In this document: positions 23,075-34,890 of the stretch, piece by piece
How the letters are laid out: the number at the start of each line of letters is the position of its first letter
Numbering within the stretch: the stretch's first letter is position 1
Source: Perognathus longimembris pacificus
Lineage: Eukaryota > Chordata > Mammalia > Rodentia > Heteromyidae
Reading direction: 5' to 3'
NCBI RefSeq assembly: GCF_023159225.1
Contig: NC_063167.1
Coordinates: 7,905,734-7,969,733, forward strand
DNA: 64,000 bases
Program-made: the position numbers and the translations under genes
Notes under the pieces: generated by a model
Told to the model about the DNA's origin: nothing
Database searches by the model: none
Seen by the model: the letters and a program-made list of their open reading frames with translations, nothing else

Positions 23075-23512
23075 CTATATGAATTTCTGGATTGCTTCCT
23101 CTATTTCATTAAAAAATGGTGTTGGGATATTAATGGGTATTGCATTGAATTTGTAGATAGCCTTTGGCAAGATTGCCATTTTGATTATATTAATCCTCCC
23201 AATCCAGGAGCATGGGAGGTTTTTCCATTTCCTTAGTTCTGACATAATTTCATTTTTCAAGCTTTTAAAGTTCTCCTCAAAGGGGTCTTTCACTTCTTTA
23301 GTTAAGGTTATTCCTAGGTATTTTATGTTTTTGGGGGCTATTGCAAAATGAGTTGCTTTCCTTATTTCTGCCTCAGTCTTCGGGTCGTTAGCATACAGAA
23401 AGGCCGTTGATTTCTGAGGGTTTATTTTATATCCTGCAACTTTGCCAAAGTTTTGGATCAGCTCTAGTAGCTTGGGGGTAGAGTCTATGGGATTCTTTAG
23501 GTATAGGATCAT
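23075..23512 (-). pseudogene. L1 ORF2 RT-palm fragment
   Basis: An open 145-residue piece following the FADD site ([20 protein letters not shown]...) down to a TAG that replaces a Trp codon in the KFIWNN region. Confidence 0.85.
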
Positions 23513-23775
23513 GTCATCTGCGAAGAGAGAAAGTTTAACTTCATCTTTTCCTATTTGGATCCCCTTTATGTTTTCTTCTTGCCTGATTGCTGTAGCTAGG
23601 AATTCTAGTACTATGTTGAAGAGCAGGGGAGAGAGTGGACATCCCTGCCTTGTTCCTGATTTTAAAGGGAATGGCTTTAGTTTTTCACCATTTAGAGTTA
23701 TGCTTGCTGTTGGTTTGTCATAAACTGCCTTGATTATATTCAGGAATGTTCCCTGGAATCCCAGTTTTTCCAGGG

Positions 23776-24940
23776 GTTCAACTTGTTTTCTAAAGGCTTG
23801 CTATTTTTTTCCAAGAACCAACTTCTTTTTGTTGATTTTTTACAAAGTTATTTTAGTCTCTAATTCATTTATTTGTGAGCTACTTTTCATTATTTCTCTT
23901 TGTCGGCTGGTTTTAGGATTGGCTTATTTCTCTTTTTCTAGGAGCCTGAGTACTGCATTTCCTATGTCCCAGGGAAGCTGGTATTTCGAGTGCTCATTTA
24001 TATTGAATTGTAGGAGTATTCAAATTTCCCTTCTCATCTCTTTGATAACCTAGTGATTATACAGCAATGTATTGTTCAGCTTCCATGTTTTAGAGTATTT
24101 TCTGTGATGGATTTTACTGTTGGGTTCTAATTATTTACTTATTTGCCAATCCTGAGTTTTGAACTCAGGGCTTGAGCACTGTCCCTGAGTTTTTTTTTCC
24201 TGAAGGCTAACACTCTACCACTTCTGGCTTTTACTGTGTATGTGGCACTGAGGAATAGAACCCAGGGCTTCATGCATTCTAGGAAAGCACTCTACCACTA
24301 AGCCACATTCCTAGCCCTGAGCTCTAATTTTCTTTGTGTTGTGACAGGGTACAAGGAACAATTTGGATATTCTTGAATTTGTGGAGTTTTTCTTTGTGAC
24401 CTAGGTATGCTCTATTTTGGAGAATGTTACATTTTGACTTGCTGCCACCAAAAAATGTGAATTGTGATGCTACTGGGTGAAATATTCTGTTTAACTATTT
24501 AACTCTGATGTTTCTTTGGTGTGTTTTTGCCTGAGTGATCTGTCCATTGGTGCTGATGATGTGTTGAAAAGTCCAACCATCACTGTGTTTGAAGCTATGT
24601 GTGTATTTAGGTCAACTAGTGTTTGAGTGATGAAATTGAGAGCACCAGCATTTGGTGCATAGATGTTAAGGATTGTTATGTCCTTCTGTTAAGGGGTTCC
24701 CCTGCTCAATATGTCCTTCTTTGTGTCTTCTAATAAGTTTTACATTGAAACCTGATTTGTCAGATATTAGTATAGTTGCTCCAGGCTATTTATGTGTATC
24801 ATTTACTGGGAAGACTTTGTTCCAGTGCTTTATCTTGAGTGTGTGTTTGTGTCTGTCATTTTCGTTTGTCTCCTTTATTCAGCAGATAATTGGAGCTTGG
24901 TTTTTGTTCCAATTAGCCAATCTATATCTTTGTTGCTGTT
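23776..24940 (-). mobile_element. Old L1 endonuclease-region fragment
   Basis: The plus-strand sequence from ccaagaaccaacttctttttgttgatttttt onward matches 9770-10800 of the full-length L1 at lower identity. The SINE at 24133-24319 interrupts it. No frame survives. Confidence 0.75.
24133..24319 (-). repeat. IDL-Geo-type SINE in old L1
   Basis: Minus-strand element from tatttgccaatcctgagttttgaactcagg to cacattcctagccc, with a short duplication TCTAATT on both sides (24126-24132 and about 24323-24329). Confidence 0.8.
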
Positions 24941-25395
24941 ATTGTTGTTTGTGAGGCTTGAACTCAGGGCCTGGTAATCTGCCAGTTTCAATCTGCAGTT
25001 ATACATCCCAACAAAGAGGCCACAAAAATACATGCATCTTTGGACTAAGGAGCCCATTGTGAAACAGGTTGTATACATTTTACCTCAGCACATCGCTATT
25101 TGACTGGGAGGAGCTACATAACATTTTATGTCAATAGATTTAGTGTTAATGCAGAACCCATGTCTAGTGAGTCATAGAAAATGTGTTGGGCAGGACCAAC
25201 TTGTTAAGAGCCACAAGTTCTTTGGCCAAAAGTTGCATGGAAAATCGGAATACATAGTGAAATGTAGATGAAAAGTTCTTTTTTGAGAAGATCTGGCCTC
25301 TTTCTGAATAAAGGGCTCTTGAACTATGAACTTAGGATAAGAAAAGGTGAGAAGGCATGCTTTATCACTTTTATGACTTAAGTTAGGTGTTTGAT

Positions 25396-25777
25396 TGTGG
25401 GCTCTCTCTCTCGACTTCCCCTTGCTTGGGGGGGAAGGGGCTTGTCCGCCCCTTCCTGGGTGGTCCATTACCGCTCACGCGGGAGCGATGGCCACGGGTA
25501 GCCTCGGTGGCGTGTGGTCGCAGGGTGCCCCAAAGCCGCCAAGAATGACACGGACGCGTGGGCCCCTGGAGAAAACCTCTCTAGGGCTTCTGTTCATTCA
25601 AGTGAGGAGCCTCCCAGATATACCCCAAAGGCGGGCACAAGAGAGGGGCCCCTGATTGGTCCCAAGGGTCTGTCCCTCAAGTGATGTCAGACTTCCTTCT
25701 CTTCCGGTTAAAGACAGGAAGGGGAGGGACAGGCTGAGGTCGGCTGTGGCCCCTTAAAGGTGCAGCTGACCCCAACA
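25396..25777 (-). mobile_element. Solo LTR, class II-like ERV
   Basis: On the minus strand it starts TGTTGGGGTCAGCTGCACC and ends GAGAGAGCCCACA. The 6-bp duplication TTTGAT flanks it (25390-25395, 25778-25783). The same family is present at 48975-49443. The paralogous segment near 60990 has an uninterrupted site, so the LTR arrived after the duplication. Confidence 0.9.
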
Positions 25778-25789
25778 TTTGATTATTGT

Positions 25790-26410
25790 CAATCATGTTA
25801 TTTTACAGTAGTGTAGTCTTCTATTTCATTCCTGGGTCAGACACCATGTTACATAAGCAATCCTTCTGTGAGCAAAAATCTTGTAGCTGGAACATTCCTG
25901 CTCTCCACTTGGCATGTATGCCTACTTTAAATTCATGTATGCCTTGAATTTTACTCATCTTTGATTATACTGGCACCATTATAGTCAGAAAACCTATATA
26001 AATATTTATAATTACATAATAATGATTATATAATTAGTCAGAATTTTCCTGTCCAGAAAACAAATCAGAGAGCTTTGAAGGTTTCTAGTCAAGTTCCTGC
26101 TGATGTATTTCTGAAGGTAAGGGTAAGAAAAGCTGAGGTTTTGCACGTGCAGTTTGCAGAATAGAATTCAATCTAGCATGTCCATTCTTCTAAGCCTTTG
26201 GAATCAGTCTGCCACAAAGTGGTAACAAAACTAAAATATGACATCAATATAAATACAGATCATCATGAATTCAAGTTTTCATTTACAGACTAAAGAAGCC
26301 ATTTCTCTCTCCACTCAACCCCCAGTTATGAAAGAGTATGAACAACACATAGATATATTTCGGTATAGGCTGTTTATTCTCTGCAGTGAAGATGCTTACT
26401 TAACATGCAC
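25790..26410. other. AT-rich intergenic stretch present only in duplicate B
   Basis: No gene or known repeat was recognised. The corresponding position in B' (about 61005-61030) lacks it. Confidence 0.5.
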
Positions 26411-26817
26411 TCTTTTGCATACTTGCTACCACAGAATTGTACACTGGTTATGATGACAACGAACCTACTCTTTTATGTAGGAATCAATTTGTTTTTGATA
26501 TTTATAATGAACATTTTGTAATACTTTTGATCTGTAGAAGAGTTTCCACTGTCTGTTAGTGTTAGTGTTACATTCTCCAAGAAACACTAGGAAACAAGAT
26601 TATTGAGTCTCAGAATAAAACCTGGTGATTTTACTTGGAGCAGTAAAATTGATTTCTGAGACATCTGACCAAGAAGTTTTTGAGAGCTCACAGGCATGAG
26701 AGACCAGTGTTCTCTGAAACAGAAAAGGTAAGCTACCTTCATCAGTAAGATATTCTCTAATTGACTTTGAGGCTCAATGTGTCATTATTTTCTAAATTCA
26801 AATATAGGGCCCTGTTT

Positions 26818-26945
26818 TTTGGTGTGTGCCTTTCCTGAGATTTGAACTCAGGGCCTGGGAGCTGTCCCTGAAATTTCAAGCTCAAGGCTAACATTATACC
26901 ACTTGAGCTACAGCTCCACCTCAGGCTTTTCTGGTGATTAATTGA
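26818..26945 (-). repeat. Old SINE fragment shared by both B copies
   Basis: Decayed minus-strand SINE (gaacteristic run: tgaactcagggcctgggagctgtcc). The same insertion is at 61428-61555, so it predates the duplication. Confidence 0.65.
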
Positions 26946-27101
26946 CAATAAGAACATTACAGAATTTCCTGCCTTTGCTGTCTTTGAACCATAATCCTTA
27001 GATCTTAGCCCACTGAGTTGGTATTTGTATTGGTGTGACCCACTGGTACCTGGGTAGAGCCCAAGTTTTCTAGTTCAGAATCCCCTTATTGCTGAAGACT
27101 T

Positions 27102-27153
<52 letters not shown>
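27102..27153. repeat. (CA)n microsatellite
   Basis: Pure CA tract. The paralogous site near 61718 has only gcacag, so the tract expanded in this copy. Confidence 0.95.
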
Positions 27154-27157
<4 letters not shown>

Positions 27158-27606
27158 CCTTAAGGACAAAACCAAACTGATCCTCACAAACATATTACAT
27201 TCTATCACCTGGGTGATTTTTTTGTATTAATGCTGTCTCAATAATGATGAAAAAGGAAGCAGATACCACACAGAAATTAGAACAGAGAATGGGAATATAA
27301 AGAACTTTTTAGTTAAAACTGAAGATTGGAGCAGTAGGTTCCTGGATTAAAAACATAACAAAAGAAAGAAGAAAAGGAGAGCTCTAAGGCACAGAGGAAG
27401 CACAGACATAAGGACTAACCACCTTGTGTGTAAATGCTGCCTTCCCTAATGGGAAGTACAATGTGGAATCTACTCTCAGTACTGCAAGGGGATGGCTTCC
27501 TTGAGTAATTTCTGGTCACATGTAAACAATACATAAGGGTATAGGCTCAGACAGGACCAGAGGGCAGTTATATGAACAGAATGCTAGATCTTTGAACATC
27601 AGCAAC

Positions 27607-28143
27607 TGTTGGGCTCCGGCTATACCTTTAAGGGAAGTCCCGAGAGACCTGCCTCTTCTCCCGCCCTGGGGCTGCAGGGCTGTTATTCACTCCTACCTTT
27701 TTCCCCCCCGGGTCTGGAACCAGAAAGGCGGCTCTGACCAGCCCCACCTTCTGCCTCGGCCACGTGTGTGTCAAAATGACGCTGGGCAGGACCCAGGGGG
27801 CGGTCCTGTGGGATGTGACGACCGCCCATAGAGGAAGTCCCGTGACGTCACTGTGATGGACAGCTCGTAATCAGCCTATCGCCATGCCTAGTTAGACACT
27901 CCAAATCCTCCCCTTCCTGCCGCCATTACTGCTATAAATGTGGTTGTTTTTCCCTGAGTAAACCGGAATTCCAAGAAGCTTTCCCCGAGAACGCCTGCGT
28001 GTCCTTCGTCCTCATTCTTAAGCGTGAGGGGGGAGGGGCGTCTTATGTCCACACACAATCCAAGGCTTGCACGTGAGGCTGCACTCCAGTTTTTCCACCT
28101 GCAGGATGTGGTGGAACACGCGTGAGAGTGATAGGGTCTCACA
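27607..28143 (+). repeat. ERV1 5' LTR
   Basis: TG...CA ended (TGTTGGGCTC to GGGTCTCACA), with a TATA box at 27933-27938 (gctataaatg). Confidence 0.92.
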
Positions 28144-28145
28144 TA

Positions 28146-28164
28146 TGGCGCCATAACGTGGGGC
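28146..28164 (+). promoter_or_regulatory. ERV1 primer binding site, tRNA-Lys1,2-like
   Basis: TGGCGCCATAACGTGGGGC is complementary to the tRNA-Lys1,2 3' end except for a small change in the middle. ERV2 has the perfect version. Confidence 0.85.
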
Positions 28165-28265
28165 GAAAAGCCCACGGGAAACGTGGACTCTGAGCTACCG
28201 GAAAGCCCTTGGAGCTTGGATTGTGTTTTCCAGGTGTGTGGGCCCCCCATCAGTCGGCAGGGAAG

Positions 28266-28505
28266 ATGGGGCAGAGCCAAAGTAGGTGGAGCAATTCGTC
28301 TTTTAAAATTCTGAGGTTCACACTCCAAAATACCGGATTGGACTTTTCGGACACTCAAGCCAAAAGAGCCTGGAAGACTTTAGAACATGCTGCTGGCCTT
28401 TTTAACCTGGCCTCATGGGAGGGGGACAGCCCTCCCGCTGCTCAGGAGGAGAGGGGCACAAAGCCTCATTCCGATGGGCCCTTAGACCTACCTGCCTTGG
28501 CCTAA
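28266..28505 (+). pseudogene. ERV1 gag N-terminal fragment (matrix start)
   Basis: It opens MGQSQSR, a myristoylation-type start, and is clearly related to the ERV2 gag start at 56081. After about 50 matrix-like residues similarity fades and a stop occurs at 28503-28505. The remainder of gag is missing. Confidence 0.8.
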
Positions 28506-29697
28506 TCCCCCGGATCCCAGCCAAGCTCGGCCCCGGGACACGTGGCGGACGAGCGGGCTGCGGAGCAGAGAGCGGTGGGCGCCGCCACGGGGGTCCCTGT
28601 GTTTGAGCCGGGGGGGGGGTGGTGGGGGCCCTGGCAGAGCTCGGGCCAGCTGTGGCCCAGCAGCACATGCCGCTCTTGGGCTGGCTTGCACTTGCCCCTT
28701 CTCCCTCTCCCTGGCTTTTGAGGCCTGCTAATTTATTGGCCTACCTAACATGTTGCTGGCTAATCTGCTTTGAAAGAGAAATAAAAAAAGGTTTTAGGTT
28801 TTTGTTATTGATGTTTCATAAATTTGGGGATTCACTTAAATTCAGAAGCTTTTGGTGGACAAAGGAGAGGTTTTGGCTGGTGGGCTCCTCCCACCCTCAC
28901 CCCAGGTGCCGCATTCCTGGAGGCTGGGCGGGGCTGTGAGACTCCAACAGCCTGTCTGCAGTCTGCAACGTGAGCCTGGATCTGTGAAAATCTTTGTTTC
29001 CTAGCAAAGTTTTGTTTTTTAACTGACCACGTGGTTCTAAAATTATGGGCAAAATAATACCATTTTGCCACTGGAATTCCAGAAAACTTACATGGCCAAT
29101 TCAGAGATTTTTCTAAGCACATCCAAAGCTTGTGCACAGCTGTTTGTCTGCATGTATGTGTCTGTCTGTCTTATCTGCTTGTGGGGAAAATATGTAAAAT
29201 CTAGCATCATGGTTTAAAAGTTACTTGCCTCTTTAACCACTACATTAACTCGCTTAAGTTCTGTGTTAAACTTTCCCTTACAGCCTGCAGGTGGGGTTAC
29301 AGCAAGGAAAAACCCCAGGTTTTTAACCCAAATGGATTGTTTGGGGGGGGGGGGTGGGCAAGCAAATGTGTCTAAGAAAAACTCCAAAAGGTTCTAATAT
29401 AAAGCATGTGGTATAAATACAATAATGTAAAACCAGTGTGTTATTCCTATGTTAAAAGTCAAGTATACATCTGTTCATGACAATTCTTTGGTATAGACTA
29501 AGATTTTGCTTTTCCATTTTTCTCTCTTGTGCTCTCATAAACTCTTTAAGATTGAGGGATCAGAGTCATTTTATACAAATGTAACTATTAACCCAGAATT
29601 TCCTGACCCAAGATTAACATTTTGCTTCAAAGGATACAGGTCAACATGTGTGCTAGCTGCGTGGACTGTGGCGTGGCAGGAAGCCTCCACAGTCTGT
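28506..29697 (+). other. ERV1 internal non-coding sequence (GC-rich, then AT-rich)
   Basis: No retroviral domain was recognised. 28520-28680 is very GC-rich with a G9 run at about 28610; after 28720 the base composition changes abruptly to AT-rich. Confidence 0.6.
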
Positions 29698-30760
29698 TCC
29701 CAAACTGCTTGGGTTTCTCAGTCAAAAAACAATAGGAAAGGACAGAAAAAAATCTAGGATGGGCCTGTGTGCCTATCCTCAGAAATGAGGGGTGATCTGG
29801 CAAAAGTGCAGCTTAGCCAGCCCATGTGGTGGTACAGGCCCTGGAGGGAATCTATGTGGTGAGACAGCCATAAGAGGGTGTCCACTCATGGTGAAAGAGG
29901 ACAAGCTGGCACCAAGACAGTTCATCAAGCTCTGAGGAGTAGGATGGAGATAGGCTGAAGGTAAGACAGGCCAATGGAGGCCTTTCTTTTGTCTCTTGTT
30001 TTCAGGTGAACTTTGAAAACCTGGTGGTAAAAATAAATGATTTGACTGAAATTTCTAAAACTGCCCCTTGAGAGATACTAAGAATTAAAAAAGTTGTTTC
30101 AAATGGTTAAAAAGTTTATTTATCTGATGTGATTTGATTCCTGTGCTATTTTTACAATTTGGATGTATTGAAAAAGCGAAGATGCTGAGACTAGATTTCT
30201 TGTGTTTGTAATTCTGGTGAACACTGTTAAAAGTACTTCTGATACAATTGATATCAGTTTAATGATTCAGGTACTGAATTCTATGTGTATACTGTAATGT
30301 AATAAGACTCCTAACTATCTTAAGTTACATATAATCAGGCAAGTATTGTAAAGTATATATATTAAACTAATGGGGATAAAAGTAAACTCTCATTAACTCT
30401 CTCTCATTAACTCTCTGTACATAGAAAGAAATGACAAAATGGGCTAACATTTCTCACTAATTTATTGGAAAGCTGAATGGATAAGTATTTCTAATTTTGT
30501 AATTGTGATTCTTGCATTAAGGAAAAATTGTCATTTGAGTTCAAAGGTCGCGCAGTAGCCGCTGGAAAAAAACAGGCAGCCAGAAGGCTAGATGCCCCCT
30601 GGGTTCCAGAGATTTTTCGGATGCAAATAAGGCTGAGGCAAAGATGTAAAAGCCACTACCTTTAAAGGCTTAATATACATTTCTAGATAAAGGATATGAG
30701 CAGCCAGAGTACTCAGAGCAACCAACCAGGAAATACTGGGGGATTTCAAATGTCTTTAAA
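29698..30760 (+). repeat. Non-coding module shared with ERV3 (ERV1 copy)
   Basis: It aligns with the reverse complement of about 48660-49840, for example aactgcttggntttctcagt at the start, caagacagttcatcaagctctgaggagtaggatgg in the middle and cttgcattaagnaaaaattgtcatttgagtt near 30540. No open frame of note. It is uninterrupted here, whereas the ERV3 copy carries a solo LTR. About 230 bp near 30165-30370 is present only in this copy. Confidence 0.88.
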
Positions 30761-31059
30761 CAGTCTGCGTAGAATCTTGCAGGAGGTGTGACAATATATC
30801 CAGAGGATTCCGAGAGATGCTACTACCGCCTTACCCAGATGCAACCCATCTCTCCTGCTGGCCTGCTAATTTTGGATGGAAGACACAGCCACTTCAGATC
30901 CACTGAAGTTGAGACTTTTACATTGTCCTGACCTTTTGCCCTCCTAATTATTATTCATTTGTGCTGTCTTTAATGGCACATAGATCTCATCAAGTCTGCT
31001 GTTCTCTAAGTGTTATGACAGAACTCTGACAAGCAGTTGTTGGTCAATTCTCAACAAGT

Positions 31060-31740
31060 TACAGATGGGGCTCTATTCCTATTTTTCTCCTTGTTGCTTT
31101 AATTGGATATAAAAAGGGCTTTTATGGCTAAAACTCCTCAGATCTCAGTTCAAAGCCAGCCTGGGCAGAAAATCTCTCTAAAACTCCATCTCCCAATTAA
31201 CCGGCAAAGAGCCAGGCTGGAAGCTTGGCTCAAAAGAACCAGAGAAATGCTGAAAGTAGCACCGTGGCTCAAGTGGTAGATCACTAGCCTCGAACAGAAG
31301 TACTCAGGGACAGTGCCCAGGCTCTGAGTTCAAACCCCGTGAATGCCGATGGGAGCATGCCATCCCAGCAACAAGCACCTGGACTCCTGGGACTCAGCCA
31401 GTCCAAGAAACAGGGATATGGAGAGGAATAAGGAGAATGATGTCACATCCTAAACGGAGTCGCCTTGTCTCGTCCTTTCAAAACTAATCAGAGCTGGGAG
31501 ATCAGGAGGAACAGTTGTACCCACCTAATGCCCATACCTATCCATCTTCCTTTTCCTGCTAGTTGTAAATATATATATTTTAGCCTCTGACTGGCTACTC
31601 CAAACCAGCCCACCAGCACTAAACACTTCCTTCAGCTATCCCTCCTTCCTTGTAATTGACCACAATTGGGTTTATGTTCCAAATGGAACTTTTCCAGCTT
31701 ATGCCCAGGGTATGCTCTATGTCATTTATGTTAACTAGCC
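31060..31740 (+). repeat. Repeat segment also found at about 53620-54240
   Basis: It includes a SINE (about 31125-31345) followed by ccatcccagcaacaagcacctgg and tcagagctgggagatcaggagg. The same order occurs at 53690-53990. It may be part of a degraded ERV internal region; the identity is not clear. Confidence 0.5.
31125..31345 (+). repeat. B1/ID composite SINE within ERV1
   Basis: It has cagttcaaagccagcctgggcag, then cgtggctcaagtggtagatcactagcc and ctgagttcaaaccccgtg. Confidence 0.7.
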
Positions 31741-31761
31741 CTGTGAACTTCTCAGCCTTTT

Positions 31762-31967
31762 TTTTTTTTTTTTTTTTTTTGCCAGTCCTGGGCCTTAGAC
31801 TCAGGGCCTGAGCACTGTCCTGGCTTCCTTTTGCTCAAAGCTAGCACTCTGCCATTTGAGCCACAGCGCCACTTCTGGCCGTTTTCCATATATGTGGTAC
31901 TGGGAAATTGAACCCGGGGCTTCATGTATATGAGGCAGCTCTCTTGCCACTAGGCCATATTCCCAGC
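31762..31967 (-). repeat. IDL-Geo SINE within ERV1
   Basis: Long T tract, gccagtcctgggccttagac to ccatattcccagc. The duplication CTCAGCCTTTT is at 31751-31761 and 31968-31978, so it inserted into the provirus. Confidence 0.88.
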
Positions 31968-32822
31968 CTCAGCCTTTTGCATAACCTTTTCAAAAGTCTC
32001 TTTTAACAGGATAACATCCCTCACTGAGGTCACCACCTGGGAACTTGCAGTTCAAGGCCATCATCTCTGTACACTGCTGTGCCCAATGCAGATCTGGACC
32101 GGGGAGGCCCCAGCCCTAGGGACTTCCTGATGTGCCCAAGCTACAGGAGCTGGCCAGAGGAGACCATGACACCCTCTGGCCCTAATAACCATTCTCATAG
32201 TAATGATGAGGACTCTTACCAACCAAACTGGACAGTACCAGGCCATATGACAAATCAGGGGCCCCTGACTACTTCTCCCCCTTTCAGCAGGAAGTAACTG
32301 CAGAAGACATGACCTCCGCCCATACTCCCAGCCTGGTGCCCTCCTATGTCATTAATTAAAACAAAAAGGGGGGGAACAGCCGCCATGACCAGTTAAGGAC
32401 AGCTATGCTTACATTAAATATCATAAATTTACACTAGACATTTTAAATCTCCCCAAATCAGTGCGGGAAGGAGCTTTGTATGTGCCCTCCCCAATTGGGG
32501 AACTAAGCCCAGAGCACTCCCTCTGTAGAAATGACTTCTCTTTGTTCTCTCTAGGAAAACAGAGACCGTGGTGGATTTCTTCCTGCTCTTCTGTGGAAAT
32601 ATGGGAAGCCTTCCTGTGTACATCAGCAGTGGACCAGTGCTAGCCCTGCTTGCTTCGTGGACTCTGCCTTCGCGTCTTTCTGGCGCAATGTTTTGCTGTG
32701 GCAATATTGCCTGCAGCCTTACAAAAAACTGGAATGGAGTATTATTACCTTGTTGTTTCCCTTTTGTCTCTCCCCTGCTGCTAAACTTAGGGATTCCAGT
32801 TGGAGGGAAATAGGAGCCAAGG

Positions 32823-33032
32823 TTTTTTTTTTTTTTTTTTTGCCAGTCCTGGGCCTTGGACTCAGGGCCTGAGCACTGTCCCTGGTTTCTTCCCGCTCAA
32901 GGCTAGCACTCTGCCACTTGAGCCACAGCGCCGCTTCTGGCCGATTTCTGTATATGTGGTGCTGGGGAATCGAACCTAGGGCCTCGTGTATCCGAGGCTG
33001 GCACTCTTGCCGCTAGGCTATATCCCCAGCCC
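32823..33032 (-). repeat. IDL-Geo SINE within ERV1
   Basis: The duplication GGAGCCAAGG is at 32813-32822 and 33033-33042. It is a complete minus-strand element. Confidence 0.9.
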
Positions 33033-33420
33033 GGAGCCAAGGGTTTTGATACCTTGCTTCAATGTTTATGATAAAATGTTTACAAAATAGGAGTGAGGGT
33101 TTAGTACCTTGCCTCAATGTTTATGATGAAGTGTTTACTAACCACATGCATTAAGTTACCAGAGTCTTGGCTGCTGTGGACCACCAGAATCGCCAGAGCT
33201 TGAACCTGCTTCTACCTCACCGCCAGAAGAGGGGAATGCTGTCTGCATTATCTTGAGTGGCACAGAAACCGACTAAGAACTCCCATTTTCCCCGGATTGA
33301 GCCAAACGGGTGGCCTCTTCACCTGCTTCCCCTTGTGGGAGAGGCCCCACATATGCCTTACATCCATATTTGCTTTATGTCTACATATGCCTTATGTTTA
33401 TAGCGCCTCCTGCTATTTTA

Positions 33421-33438
33421 AAAAACAGAAGGGGGAGA
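33421..33438 (+). promoter_or_regulatory. ERV1 polypurine tract
   Basis: AAAAACAGAAGGGGGAGA directly precedes the 3' LTR, as needed for plus-strand priming. Confidence 0.88.
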
Positions 33439-33975
33439 TGTTGGGCTACGGCTATACCTTTAAGGGGAAGTCCCGAGAGACCTGCCTCTACTCTCACCTT
33501 GGGGCTGCATGGCTGTTAGCCACTCCTACCTTTTCCCCTGGGTCTGGAACTGGAAAGGCGGCTCTGACCAGCCTTGCCTTCCGCCTCGGCCAAGTGTGTC
33601 TCAAAATGGCGCCGGGCGGTACCCAGGGGGCGGTCCTGTGGGATGTGACGACTGCCCATAGAGGAAGTCCCGTGACACAACTGTGATGGACAGCTTGTAA
33701 TCAGCCTATCGCCGTGCCTAGTTAACCACTCCAAATCCCTCCCCTTCCTGCCGCCATTACTGCTATAAATGTGGTTGTTTTTCCCTGAGTAAACCGGAAT
33801 TCCAAGAAGCTTTCCCCTAGAACGTCCGTGTGTCCTGCGTCCTCATTCTTAAGCGTGAGGGGGGGAGGGGTGTCTCGCGTCCACACACAATCCAAGACTT
33901 GCACGTGAGGCTGCACTCCAGCTTTTCCACCTGCAGGATGTGGTGGAACACGCGTGAGAGTGAAAGGGTCTCACA
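33439..33975 (+). repeat. ERV1 3' LTR
   Basis: Same length as the 5' LTR (537 bp), diverged by scattered substitutions and compensating small indels. Confidence 0.92.
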
Positions 33976-34091
33976 AGCATCGACTTCATTGGCTTCTCCC
34001 TCCTCAGTTTAAGTCTGTGGCCTCAGGAAGTTCATTAAAATTGTATATAGTTTTATTGTATATATGTTTGTCCATGAAAAATTCTTTTAAA

Positions 34092-34290
34092 GGGCTGGGG
34101 ATATAGCCTAGTGGCAAGAGTGCCTGCCTCGGATACACGAGGCCCTAGGTTCGATTCCCCAGCACCACATATACAGAAAACGGCCAGAAGCGGCGCTGTG
34201 GCTCAAGTGGCAGAGTGCTAGCCTTGAGCAGGAAGAAGCCAGGGACAGTGCTCAAGCCCTGAGTCCAAGGCCCAGGACTGGCCAAAAAAA
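34092..34290 (+). repeat. IDL-Geo SINE, young
   Basis: Complete plus-strand element with A-box (tagcctagtggcaagagtg) and B-box (ggttcgattcc). The duplication AAAAATTCTTTTAAA is at 34077-34091 and 34291-34305. Its counterpart copy B' carries a different SINE nearby. Confidence 0.93.
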
Positions 34291-34319
34291 AAAAATTCTT
34301 TTAAAAAAGAAGTATGTGA

Positions 34320-34890
34320 CCTTATGTTAAATTTTAACTTTTTTTTATTACTTGAAGTCCTTAACTAAAGTGAAGCTCATTTACTGATTGACTGTGTACT
34401 ACCCCAAAGCAAAGCCAAACAATGGAGACTACTATTCACTCTATTCACTACTATTCACAGCTTTTCTATCCATTGACCAGCCATGAAATACTTCCTGTAT
34501 TCTTTTGTTTGCATCAGTGCTGTCCTCAGGTGCTTGGGCTCATTTACAAGAATATCTTTCATGTGTTTATGGTAAAGCAGGTCATGGTAGTAGGAGGATG
34601 ATAGAGCAAAGGTGATCACATTGTGATAACAACCAAAAAAGCCAGAGAGGGGAGTGGGACGGGGAAGGGAAAGATATCATTTTATAATATACACCCGCTG
34701 ACGTAAATTCTCCAAATAAGACACAACTATTATCAGTTCTAAATAATGCCATCAGGTTATTAATCAATTAGCAGAGTTATGCATTAAGTCAGAGCCCTTT
34801 TAATCCATTCAACTCTAAGTTATTGGAATTACCAATTATAGAACAAGCATTCAACCCATAAGCCTTTGGGGATACCTCATATCCAAATCA
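34320..34890. mobile_element. Decayed MaLR-like LTR remnant (tentative)
   Basis: The pattern cat-gtagnagca...aggtgatcaca...ctccaaataagac...catcaggttattaa...agcatt-aacccat-agccttt resembles the ends of MaLR-type LTRs. Related copies are at 39540-39865 and 63040-63600. Confidence 0.4.

Larger units (their letters stand above)
21260..23775 (-). mobile_element. 5'-truncated L1 with 16-bp target duplication
   Basis: A 2.5-kb minus-strand L1 3' portion, highly similar to 6520-9030 of the full-length element, with a poly-A tail (plus-strand T run from 21260) and 3' polypurine tract. The perfect duplication GTTCAACTTGTTTTCT lies at 21244-21259 and 23776-23791. It keeps the RT palm to the C terminus of ORF2, but two TGG-to-stop changes are visible (near 22802 and 23075), so it is dead. 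It landed in older L1 sequence. Confidence 0.93.
24985..27606 (+). repeat. Segmental duplicate B, left part
   Basis: Aligns with 60631-62220, for example acaaaaatacatgcatctttgga (25023/60646) and aaggcacagaggaagcacagacataaggac (27386/61958). It resumes at 33976 beyond ERV1. This copy holds a solo LTR and a (CA)n expansion that the other lacks, plus about 600 bp (25796-26405) absent from B'. Confidence 0.85.
32340..33438 (+). other. ERV1 3' internal region resembling ERV2 58670-60055
   Basis: It begins at attaaaacaaaaagggggg and matches ERV2 from 58695 onward (ccatgaccag...ggat/ggac-agc, gcaaagac/acagagac-tggtggattt). No intact frame; no env motif (no SU/TM cleavage or fusion-like segment) was recognised. 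A SINE splits it. Confidence 0.75.
27607..33975 (+). mobile_element. ERV1: class II-like provirus, heavily deleted
   Basis: Two 537-bp LTRs (27607-28143, 33439-33975) flank the element, with a 6-bp target duplication that has one mismatch (AGCAAC 27601-27606, AGCATC 33976-33981). A primer site close to that for tRNA-Lys1,2 follows the 5' LTR and a polypurine tract precedes the 3' LTR. Inside are a gag start fragment, GC-rich sequence, a long non-coding module shared with ERV3, SINEs, and a stretch resembling the post-integrase part of ERV2. No protease, RT or env is recognised. By eye the two LTRs differ at roughly 7% of positions, making this an older insertion than ERV2. The paralogous locus near 62225 lacks it. 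Confidence 0.9.
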
